Of a stretch of 6,001 nt of DNA, positions 1-6,001 are shown piece after piece. Origin of the DNA: Thermus kawarayensis JCM 12314 (lineage in GTDB: Bacteria; Deinococcota; Deinococci; Deinococcales; Thermaceae); contig BBBL01000105.1 in assembly GCA_001311545.1 (NCBI GenBank), positions 1-6,001 of the forward strand, in the 5' to 3' direction. The notes beneath the pieces were generated by a model. It had not been told where the DNA came from and made no database searches. It saw nothing but the letters and a program-made list of their open reading frames with translations. Position 1 is the stretch's first letter, and every line of letters starts with the position of its first letter. The position numbers were made by a program, and so were the translations under genes.

Positions 1-2
1 CG

Positions 3-254
3 GAGGCCGCCCTTCGGGCGGCGGACGTGGGCCTTCTTTCCCTGGAGGCCCTGCCCCGGGCTTTTGCCCTGAGCCGGAAGGCCCTGGCCGTGGTCTGGCA
101 GAACGTCTTCTTCGCCCTTGGGCTCAAGGGGCTTTTCCTCCTCACCACCCTCCTCGGCCTCACGGGACTTTGGCCCTCGGTGCTCTCGGATAGCGGGGCC
201 CTGCTCCTGGTTACCTTCAACAGCCTACGCCTCCTTCGGGCCCCGCTCCCTTGA
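3..254 (+). CDS. Heavy-metal-translocating P1B-type ATPase, C-terminal end (partial)
   Basis: This is the final 83 residues of a membrane cation pump; the gene begins left of the window. The visible protein opens with EAALRAADVGLL, which matches the stretch just after the hinge motif of the P domain in CadA/ZntA/CopA-type ATPases (usually A..AADVG). It continues through a basic amphipathic segment (SRKALAVVWQN) into two hydrophobic helices, about residues 31-53 and 58-78, that correspond to the last membrane pair. The ending, with WPSVLSDSGALLLVTFNSLRLL, is the typical C-terminus of zinc/cadmium/cobalt or copper exporters. The metal cannot be assigned because the metal-binding membrane motif (CPC, SPC or similar) lies outside the window. 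The frame is open from base 3, so the true start is upstream; the GTG at 27 is internal. The TGA stop at 252-254 lies 23 bases before pdxT, so co-transcription is possible. No frameshift is seen. Confidence 0.85.
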   Translation, partial: EAALRAADVGLLSLEALPRAFALSRKALAVVWQNVFFALGLKGLFLLTTLLGLTGLWPSVLSDSGALLLVTFNSLRLLRAPLP

Positions 255-277
255 CAGGCCCTCGTCCTGGGTCCAGC

Positions 278-853
278 ATGGGGAGCGTGGTCGGCGTACT
301 GGCGCTACAGGGAGATTTCCGCGAGCACAAGGAGGCCCTCAGGCGGCTTGGGGTGGAGGCCAAGGAGGTGCGGAAGCCCGAGCACCTGGAGGGGCTTAAG
401 GCCCTCATCGTCCCCGGGGGCGAGTCCACCACCATCGGCAAGCTCGCCCGGGAGTACGGGCTGGAGGAGGCGGTGCGCAGGCGGGTGGAGGAGGGTTCCT
501 TGGCCCTTTTCGGCACCTGCGCCGGGGCCATCTGGCTCGCCAAGGAGATCCTGGGCTATCCCGACCAGCCCCGTCTTGGCGTTTTGGACGCCGCCGTGGA
601 GCGGAACGCCTTCGGGCGGCAGGTGGAAAGCTTTGAGGAAGACCTGGAGGTGAAGGGCCTCGGCCCCTTCCACGGGGTCTTCATCCGGGCCCCGGTCTTC
701 CGGAGGCTGGGGGAGGGGGTGGAGATGCTGGCCAGGCTTGGGGACCTTCCCGTCCTGGTCCGCCAGGGGAAGGTCCTCGCCAGCAGCTTCCACCCCGAGC
801 TCACGGAGGACCCCCGCCTCCACCGCTACTTCCTGGAGCTCGCCGGGGTCTAG
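278..853 (+). CDS. pdxT: Pyridoxal 5'-phosphate synthase glutaminase subunit PdxT
   Basis: PdxT is a class I glutamine amidotransferase. It hydrolyses glutamine and passes ammonia to PdxS, which builds pyridoxal 5'-phosphate from ribose 5-phosphate and glyceraldehyde 3-phosphate (DXP-independent vitamin B6 route, cytosolic). The 191-residue product has the normal family length and is unbroken. Visible landmarks are the N-terminal [12 protein letters not shown] (residues 6-17), PGGEST at 46-51 (oxyanion/glutamine site), nucleophile elbow GTCAGA with Cys81, and SSFHPEL near the C-terminus with His172 and Glu174 completing the triad. I chose the ATG at 278, which gives [13 protein letters not shown] and agrees with the T. 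thermophilus protein as I recall it. A GTG at 287 would also give a canonical N-terminus; the TTG at 251 would add an unconserved extension and is unlikely. No good Shine-Dalgarno sequence precedes 278. pdxS, often the direct neighbour, is not seen here. Confidence 0.96.
   Translation: MGSVVGVLALQGDFREHKEALRRLGVEAKEVRKPEHLEGLKALIVPGGESTTIGKLAREYGLEEAVRRRVEEGSLALFGTCAGAIWLAKEILGYPDQPRLGVLDAAVERNAFGRQVESFEEDLEVKGLGPFHGVFIRAPVFRRLGEGVEMLARLGDLPVLVRQGKVLASSFHPELTEDPRLHRYFLELAGV
850..853. other. Shared CTAG stop overlap of convergent pdxT and asnS
   Basis: The palindromic tetranucleotide CTAG contains the TAG stop of pdxT on the + strand (851-853) and the TAG stop of asnS on the - strand (850-852). 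The two genes meet tail to tail with a four-base overlap, so no intergenic space is left for a conventional terminator. Any termination signal for either transcript must lie inside the opposite gene; I see no hairpin plus T-run close by. Confidence 0.93.
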
Positions 854-2162
854 GGCCGCATCCTCGTGTACATCCTCGGGAAGGGAATGGCCTCCCGCAC
901 GTGGGCGAGGCCCGCGATCCAGGCCACCGTGCGCTCGAGCCCCAGGCCGAAGCCCGAGTGGGGCACGCTCCCGAAGCGGCGGAGGTCCAGGTACCACCCG
1001 TAGACCTCCTCGGGAAGGCCGAACTCCCGGATCTTGCGCCTTAGGAGCTCCAGGTCGTGGACCCTCTGGCTTCCCCCGATGATCTCCCCGTAGCCCTCGG
1101 GGGCGAGGAGGTCATCGTTCAGGACGAGCTCGGGGTCCGAGGGGTCCGGCTCCATGTAGAAGGCCTTGATGCGGGCGGGGTAGCGCTCCACGAAGAGGGG
1201 CCGGTCAAACTGGCGGCTTAGGGCGGCCTCGTGGGGGGCGCCGAAGTCCTCCCCGTAGGAGGGGGGGCACCTCGGGGTCCTTCTCGGCAAGCCGGTTCAC
1301 CAGGGCCACCGCCTCCTTGTAGGTGAGGCGGGGGTAGTTCCCTTCCGCGGCGGGCTCCAAGGCCTTGGGTCCCGGGAGAGCATCTCCAGCTCCTTAGAGC
1401 GCTTTTCCAGCACCCGGGCCACCAGGAAGCGCACGAGCTCCTCCTGGAGGGCCATGTTCTCCTCGTGGGTCATGAAGGCCACCTCGGCTCCACCATCCAG
1501 AACTCCAGGAGGTGGCGCCTGGTCTTGGAGCGCTCCGCCCGGAAGGTGGGGCCGAAGGTGTAGACCTTGGCGAAGGCCAAGGCCCCGGCCTCGGCGTAGA
1601 GCTGCCCCGACTGGGAGAGGTAGGCCCTCTCCCCATCAAAGAGGTCCACCTCAAAGAGGTCGGTGGTGCCCTCCACGGCGCTAGGGGTGAGGATGGGGGC
1701 GTCAAAGCGGAGGAAGCCCCTTTCCCCGAAAAACTCGTGGATGGCCCTTTCCAGCTCGTCCCGGATGCGCATCACAGCGAAGGGCCTCCGGTGGCGGAGC
1801 CAGAGGTGGCGGTGGTCCATGAGGAAGTCAATGCCGTGCTCCTTGGGGCCGATGGGGTATTCCCCTTGGGGGCGGCTCACCACCTCGAGGCCCCTCACGG
1901 CAAGCTCAAACCCTCCGGGGGCCCTCCGGTCCTCCCGCACCCGGCCCCATACCTTAAGGGCGGTTTCCTGGGGCAGGTGGTCCGCTTCCCGGAAGACCTC
2001 CTCCGGCACCTCCCCCTGGACCACCGTGGCCTGGAGGAAGCCCGTGCCGTCCCGGAGGATGAGGAAGTGGATCCTGCCCTTGGAGCGCTTCTGGTAAACC
2101 CAGCCCCTGAGCTCCACCTCCTGGTCCAGGTGGTGGGCGATCTCCTCTATGAAGACCCGCAT
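850..2162 (-). CDS. asnS: Asparaginyl-tRNA synthetase (frame broken at three sites)
   Basis: AsnRS is a cytosolic class IIb enzyme that charges tRNA-Asn with asparagine using ATP. It starts at the ATG at 2160-2162 with an OB-fold anticodon-binding domain (about residues 1-100; [22 protein letters not shown]). The catalytic core follows: motif 1 around 140-160, motif 2 at 205-226 ([21 protein letters not shown]; usual family form FRAENS.T.RHL.EFW), and motif 3 [12 protein letters not shown] near the C-terminus (Arg about 411). The EFWMVEPE signature favours AsnRS over AspRS. The frame breaks near 1486-1487 (missing base, [13 protein letters not shown]), near 1367-1369 (missing base, SRDP|KALEPA) and in the seven-G run 1261-1267 (one extra or two missing bases, [11 protein letters not shown]). 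Rejoined it gives 437 or 438 residues, about the length I recall for the Thermus enzyme. The start lies 12 bases after the HAD gene stop with only a weak Shine-Dalgarno match, so it probably relies on upstream transcription. Confidence 0.93.
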
Positions 2163-2174
2163 ACCCTGGGTAGT

Positions 2175-2976
2175 CTACCCCAAGAGGTCCAGGGCCTCCG
2201 CCAGGCCGCAGGCCTCCACCGGGGCCACCACCCTCCTGGCGGCCCGTTTCACGGAAGGGGAGGCGTTTCCCATGCGATGCCCAGCCCCACGGCCCGGATC
2301 AGTTCCAGGTCGTTCTCCCCGTCCCCCACCATGGCCGCCTCTTCCAGGGAAAGGCCGTAGGCCTCGGCCACGAACCGGGCGGCGGTGAGCTTGCTCACCC
2401 CTTGCCGGGTGAGGGAGACGAAGCGCACCCCCGGCATCTTGGGGCTTTCCGCCACGTGGGCCTGAAGCCCCGGGGGAAGCCCGTCCAAAAGCGCCCCCAG
2501 GGGGGCCTCGAGCCCTGCCAGGACCTGGAGGCGCACCAGGGGGAGGGAAGGCCTAGGAGGTCCGCCCCTTCCGCCTGAAGGCCCAGAAGCCGCTGGTGGT
2601 CCTGGAGGAGGGGGCTTTCCCCCTCCACGTAGAAGCCGCCCTCGGCGGTGTACCCCTCCAGGGGCAGACCGAGCCTGCGCGCCAGGCGAACGGCCTCCCT
2701 GGCCGCCTCTTCCGGCAGGGCCTCCACCTTAAGGGGGGTGTGGGCGTCCTGGGAAAGGGCCAGGACCACGGCCCCCGACTCGAAGATGTGGAGGCCCTGG
2801 GGGTCCAGCCTTTGGGCGTACCCCAGGGTCTCCCCCCGGCCCGGACGGCCGGTGACGAGGGCGAAGCGCACCCCCTTGCCCCGGAGGGCCTCCGCCTTGG
2901 GCCAGACGCAGGGGGGCACCCCGTCCCTGCCCACCAGGGTGCCGTCCACGTCTACGAAGACCAAGCGCGTTGCCAT
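2175..2976 (-). CDS. Cof-type HAD-superfamily phosphatase (frame broken at two sites)
   Basis: This is a predicted cytosolic magnesium-dependent phosphatase of the HAD superfamily, subfamily IIB (Cof/sugar-phosphatase type). Rejoined, it is 267 residues, normal for the group. Motif I is VFVDVDGTLVG, with nucleophile Asp9 and general acid Asp11. Motif II is ALVTGRPGR (Thr42). The middle part (about 75-180) is the expected C2 cap. Motif III lysine is Lys196 in GVSKLTAARFVAEAYGL. Motif IV is MVGDGENDLELI (Asp219, Asp223), followed by GLGIAMGNASPSVK. All catalytic motifs are present once the frame is repaired at two places: 2539-2543 (a G run one base short, LGLPSP|LVRLQVL) and 2274-2275 (one base missing, GLGIA|MGNASP). 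The TAG stop is at 2175-2177. The start lies 3 bases after the PhzF stop, with GGGGGAG nine bases upstream. The substrate is unknown; sugar phosphates are usual in the family. Confidence 0.87.
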
Positions 2977-2979
2977 GGG

Positions 2980-3870
2980 TTAGAGCTCCCCCGAGGCCAC
3001 GATGGCCGCCTCCCCGCCGATCTGCACTGCGTAGGGCTGGCCCTGGGGGCTGTACTCCACCAAGACCTCCACCACCCCGGGGTTGCCCAGGCGGTGGCCC
3101 TGGTAGACGGTGAGCTGCACCCTGCCTTCCCGCTTGGGCACCACCCCGGCCCGGGCGAGGAGGGCTCCTAGGGCGGCGTTGGCCGAGCCCGTCACCGGGT
3201 CCTCGGGGATGCCCAGGATGGGGGCGAAGTCCCGGGCGTAGAAGCTCCTTGGGCCCATGGGGGCGTAGGCGTGGACCGTGGCCACCTCCAGCCTCCGGGA
3301 AACCTCCAAAAGGGCGGGCGTTTCCGGCTCCAGGGCGTCCACCACCCCCGGGGCGATGAGGGGCACGAAGAGGCTCCAGAGCCAGTGTAGGCGATGCCAT
3401 AGGGCAGGCCCCGGTGGAGGTAGCGCTCGTTGGTGCCCAGGGCCTCGAGGGCCGCCCGCAAGGCCTCAAAAGGGGGGAGGTCGCGGAAGCGGGGGAGGGC
3501 CCCGCACCAGGGCCTTCACGGGCGCCCCTCCCTCGTAGACGATCTCCACGGGAAGAGCCTCCGTGGGGGTGTGGAGGTAAAGCCGCCCTATCCCCTCGGG
3601 GGCCAGGCCCAGGCGCACCAGGCTCAAGCCCAGGGCCACCGCCGCGTGGCCGGAGAACTCCACCTCCTCCTTGGGGGTGAAGAAGCGTACCCCGAAGACC
3701 GTCTCCCTCCTCTCGGTGAGGAAGGCCGTTTCCGCCTCCCCCAGGCGCCGGGCAAGGGCCTGCATCTCCTCCAGGCCCATCCCCCGGGCGTCCAGCACGA
3801 TGGCCACCCGGTTGCCCGCTCCCGGGGCGGGGGCGAAGGCGTCCACGAGGATGTAGGGGATCTTAGCCAT
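2980..3870 (-). CDS. PhzF-family isomerase/epimerase (frame broken at two sites)
   Basis: This is a member of the PhzF family (diaminopimelate-epimerase-like fold), named after the phenazine enzyme that isomerises trans-2,3-dihydro-3-hydroxyanthranilate. Most members have no known substrate, and I see no phenazine genes here. Rejoined length is about 296-297 residues. Visible features are the N-terminal VDAFAPAPGAGNRVAIVL, then LGEAETAFL with Glu47 at the place of the catalytic Glu of PhzF, VRFFTPKEEVEFSGHAAVAL (GH at 74-75), and in the second lobe FAPILGIPEDPVTGSANAALG, matching the DPVTGSA.G.LG signature. The frame breaks at about 3491-3503 (net one extra or two missing bases in G/C runs, between ALVRG and RFRDLPPFEAL) and at 3381 (one missing base, YTG|LWSLFVPL). 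The ATG at 3868-3870 overlaps the aspS stop by 8 bases and has a strong ribosome binding site. The TAA stop at 2980-2982 is 3 bases from the HAD gene. Confidence 0.88.
2986..2992 (-). promoter_or_regulatory. Ribosome binding site of the HAD phosphatase gene
   Basis: On the - strand the sequence reads GGGGGAG, nine bases before the ATG at 2974-2976. It lies inside the last codons of the PhzF-family gene, which fits translational coupling across the 3-base gap. It is an imperfect Shine-Dalgarno match, judged by eye. Confidence 0.5.
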
Positions 3871-5604
3871 GGCGGATCACCTGAAGCCCAAGCTCCCGAA
3901 ACTGCTCTTCGGACACGGGGCTTGGGGCCCGGTGAGGGGGTCTTTGCCCTCCTTGTTCTTGGGGAAGGCGATGACCTCGCGGATGGAGGGGCTTCCCGTC
4001 ATGAGGCCAGGAGCCGGTCCAGCCCCCAGGCGATCCCGCCGTGGGGCGGGGCGCCGTACTGGAGAGCCTCCAGGAAAAAGCCGAACTTCTCCCGCTGTTC
4101 CTCCTCCCCGATGCCCAGAAGCCGGAACATCCGGGCCTGGAGCCCGGGGTCGTGGATGCGGATGGACCCCCCGCCCACCTCCACGCCGTTTAAGACCAGG
4201 TCGTAGGCCAGGGCCCGCACCCGCCCGGGGTCCTCTTCCAGAAGGGGGAGGTCCTCGGGGTGGGGGCTGGTGAAGGGGTGGTGCATGTAGGTCCACCCCC
4301 CCCGCTCCTCGTCCCACTCCAGCAAGGGAAAGTCCACCACCCAGAGGAAGCGAAACCCCTCCTCCCTTAGGCCGAGCAGGTCCGCGAGCCTGAGCCGCAC
4401 CGCCCCCAGGGCCTCCGCCGCCACCCTAAAGGCCCCCGCCACGAAGAGGAGGGTGTCCCCCGGCCTCGCCCCCGTGGCCTTAAGGAGGGCTTCCCGCACG
4501 GGCTCGAGGAACCTCGCCACCCCTCCCGAGAAGCCCCCTTCCTCCACCCGGGCCCAGGCGAGGCCCTGGGCCCTGTGCCGCTTGGCCTCCTCCTCCAGCT
4601 CCCCCATCTCCTTGCGGGAGAGGGCCTTGGGGACGGCGAGGGCCTTCACCCGCTCCGCTTCCCGGAAGACCCTGAACTCGCTTTCCCGGAAGAGGGGGCC
4701 CACCTCCTTAAGCTCCAGGCCGAAGCGGAGGTCGGGCTTGTCGGAGCCATAGCGCTCCATGGCCTCCGCGTAGGAAAGCCTGGGGAAGGGGAGGGGAAGC
4801 TCCACCCCCAGGGCCTCCCGGAACACGTGGGCCATGAGGCGCTCGTTCAGCTCCAGCACGTCCTCCACCTCCACGAAGCTCATCTCCAGGTCCATCTGGG
4901 TGAAGTCGGGCTGGCGGTCGGCCCTTAGGTCCTCGTCCCGGAAACAGCGGGCGATCTGGAAGTAACGGTCCAGCCCCGCCACCATCAGCATCTGCTTGAA
5001 GAGCTGGGGGGACTGGGGCAGGGCGTAGAAGAGGCCAGGCTCCTGGCGGTAGGGCACCAGGAAGTCCCGGGCCCCTCCGGGGTGCTCTTGGTGAGGAGGG
5101 GGGTTTCCACCTGGACGAAGCCCTCCCCGTCCAGGAAGTCCCAGATGGCTTGATGACCCGGTGGCGCAGGCGCAGGTTCTCCTGCATGCGCCGCCTGCGG
5201 AGGTCCAGGTAGCGGTACTTGAGGCGGAGTTCCTCGCCCGCTTCCTTTTCCTCCTCCCCGCGCCAGCCCGCGTCCACGGGGAAGGGAGGGGTCTTGGCCT
5301 CGGCGAGGATTTCCAGGGAGGAGAGCTCCACCTCCACCTTGCCCGTGGCCAGACGGGGGTTGGGCTCCGGGCGAAGGCGCACCAGGCCTCTCGCCCGCAC
5401 CACCCATTCCGAGCGCACCCGTTCCGCCACGGCGTAGGCCGGGCTATCGGGATGGGCCACCAGCTGCACCAGGCCCTCCCGGTCCCTGAGGTCCAGGAAG
5501 AGGAGCCCCCCGAGGTGGCGACGGCGGTTCACCCAGCCCTCGAGGACCACCTCCTGGCCCACGTGTTCTTCCCTGAGGCTTCCAGCGTAGTGGGTGCGGC
5601 GCAT
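3863..5604 (-). CDS. aspS: Aspartyl-tRNA synthetase, bacterial type (frame broken at four sites)
   Basis: AspRS charges tRNA-Asp with aspartate using ATP (class IIb, cytosolic). Rejoined, the product is 581 residues, as expected for the long bacterial form with a GAD insertion domain (about 300-415). The N-terminal OB-fold (1-105) contains [20 protein letters not shown]. The linker has [19 protein letters not shown]. Motif 1 is near 155-172 (FVQVETPLL). [11 protein letters not shown] (195-205) is the aspartate/ATP-site signature. Motif 2 is [16 protein letters not shown] (222-237), and motif 3 is [12 protein letters not shown] with Arg531. The frame breaks at about 5149 (VIK|AIWDFL), 5072-5075 ([11 protein letters not shown]), 4005-4006 (RLLA|LMTGSPS) and 3928-3930 ([13 protein letters not shown]), each explained by one missing base. 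The ATG at 5602-5604 lies 24 bases after the hisS stop. The TAA at 3863-3865 overlaps the PhzF-family start. Leu31 aligns with the Leu of the tRNA-Asp-specific E. coli enzyme. Confidence 0.95.
3876..3882 (-). promoter_or_regulatory. Ribosome binding site of the PhzF-family gene
   Basis: The - strand reads AGGTGAT, seven bases before the ATG at 3868-3870. It is a good match to the Shine-Dalgarno consensus (part of AGGAGGTGA). It sits inside the final aspS codons and supports choosing this ATG, which overlaps the aspS stop by 8 bases. Confidence 0.7.
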
Positions 5605-5607
5605 AAT

Positions 5608-5612
5608 CCCCT
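5608..5612 (-). promoter_or_regulatory. Possible ribosome binding site of aspS
   Basis: The - strand reads AGGGG followed by ATT and the aspS ATG. The composition suits a Shine-Dalgarno site but the 3-base spacing is short. It lies in the 24-base hisS-aspS gap (5605-5628), which shows no clear promoter or terminator. Confidence 0.35.
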
Positions 5613-5628
5613 AAAGCTTACCGGATTC

Positions 5629-6001
5629 TCATGCCAGGCCGGACAGGAGAAAGCCCGCCACCTCGGCGTAGGGCAGGCGCACCTGCTCCCCGGTGGCCAG
5701 GCGCTTTAGGGTGACCTCGCCTGCCCTCAGCTCCTCCTCCCCCAAAAACCCCACGAGGCCGCCCCCCGCTTCAGGGCCTCCTCCACCCCCTTGCCGGCTT
5801 TTTGGGGGAGAGGGCGTACTCCACCCGAAGCCTCGGCCTCAGGGTCTCGGCCAGGTAGAAGGCCTCCTCCACCGCCCTTTCCAAGAGGGGAACCAGGTAG
5901 AGGTCGGGGCCCCTTTCCTCCGGGGGGGCGAGGCCCTCGGCCTCCAGGGCCAGGGCCACCCGCTCCACCCCGAAGGCGAAGCCCACCCCCGGGACCCGGG
6001 G
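5629..6001 (-). CDS. hisS: Histidyl-tRNA synthetase, C-terminal part (partial, frame broken at two sites)
   Basis: HisRS is a dimeric class IIa enzyme that charges tRNA-His. Only the last 124 residues or so are inside the window; the gene continues past the right edge. The visible part begins at class II motif 3 (PGVGFAFGVERVALAL, with the ATP-binding Arg in GVER). It runs into the C-terminal alpha/beta anticodon-binding domain: GPDLYLVPL, AFYLAETLRPRLRVEYAL, then after repair EEALKRGAAFVGFLGEEELRAGEVTLKRLATGEQ, the usual HisRS ending in which the TLK.L.TGEQ block is characteristic. The frame breaks at 5793 (one missing base, KKPA|KGVEEALK) and 5756 (one missing A, GAA|FVGFLGEE). The TGA stop is at 5629-5631. 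aspS follows 24 bases later; hisS-aspS is a gene order known from many bacteria. The left boundary of the gene and its promoter cannot be seen. Confidence 0.92.

Noticed and set aside
251..279. A perfect TTGACA hexamer at 251-256 just before pdxT
   Set aside because: At the usual 17-base spacing the -10 position reads CAGCAT, a poor match. Transcription would start inside pdxT, so it could only serve a leaderless start at GTG 287. Too weak to call a promoter.
1394..1705. Programmed frameshifting in asnS, aspS or the other broken genes
   Set aside because: There are too many sites in too many genes, without a shared slippery motif or downstream structure. Known synthetases of this type are encoded in one frame.
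1512..2360. Long open frame on the + strand (282 codons) opposite asnS and the end of the HAD gene
   Set aside because: It is antisense to well-recognised coding sequence, its protein is low-complexity and matches no family I know, and long antisense frames are expected in very GC-rich DNA.
3430..4206. Long open frame on the + strand (258 codons) opposite the PhzF-family gene and the end of aspS
   Set aside because: It is an antisense shadow of two genes with clear motifs and has no recognisable domain.
850..6001. A block of decaying pseudogenes
   Set aside because: hisS and aspS should be essential, every catalytic motif survives, there are no in-frame stop substitutions or large deletions, and the breaks are single bases in short runs. 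Sequencing error explains this better.
1..6001. CRISPR array, insertion sequence, tRNA/rRNA gene, riboswitch or rho-independent terminator
   Set aside because: I saw no spaced direct repeats, terminal inverted repeats, transposase, tRNA-like arms or hairpin followed by a T-run. G/C runs and gcc/gag-rich repetition are ordinary codon bias.

Overview
The window looks like a piece of a Thermus chromosome. It is very GC-rich, and the proteins use Arg, Ala, Leu, Gly, Pro and Glu heavily. Several proteins (PdxT, AspRS, AsnRS, HisRS) resemble Thermus thermophilus sequences as I remember them. The genus is inferred from this resemblance and no search was run; I do not name a species.

Layout: on the + strand come the last 83 codons of a heavy-metal P1B-type ATPase (3-254) and, 23 bases later, an intact pdxT (278-853). 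Everything from 850 to the right edge is on the - strand and forms one tight co-directional series, in transcription order: hisS (C-terminal end only), aspS, a PhzF-family gene, a Cof-type HAD phosphatase gene, asnS. Gaps are 24, -8, 3 and 12 bases, so the series is probably one transcription unit. The two blocks converge, and pdxT and asnS overlap by the four bases CTAG, which hold both stop codons. No stretch over 300 bases lacks a gene, and I see no RNA gene, mobile element, CRISPR array or clear terminator.

The main oddity is technical. All five - strand genes are frame-broken, at 13 sites in about 5.15 kb. Eleven sites are cleanly explained by one missing base, usually in a short G/C run. 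The other two, in longer G/C runs, are net +1 or -2. When the frames are rejoined, each gene gives a full-length, motif-complete protein: AspRS 581 aa, AsnRS about 437-438, HAD 267, PhzF about 296-297. Because hisS and aspS are normally indispensable, the best reading is uncorrected sequencing error, not gene decay. Coordinates given for these genes span the whole rejoined gene.

Functionally, three class II aminoacyl-tRNA synthetases (His, Asp, Asn) are expressed together with two small enzymes of unknown substrate. pdxT supplies ammonia for pyridoxal phosphate synthesis and is not next to pdxS here. I found no convincing new biological system; the window is ordinary core genome in a draft-quality sequence.
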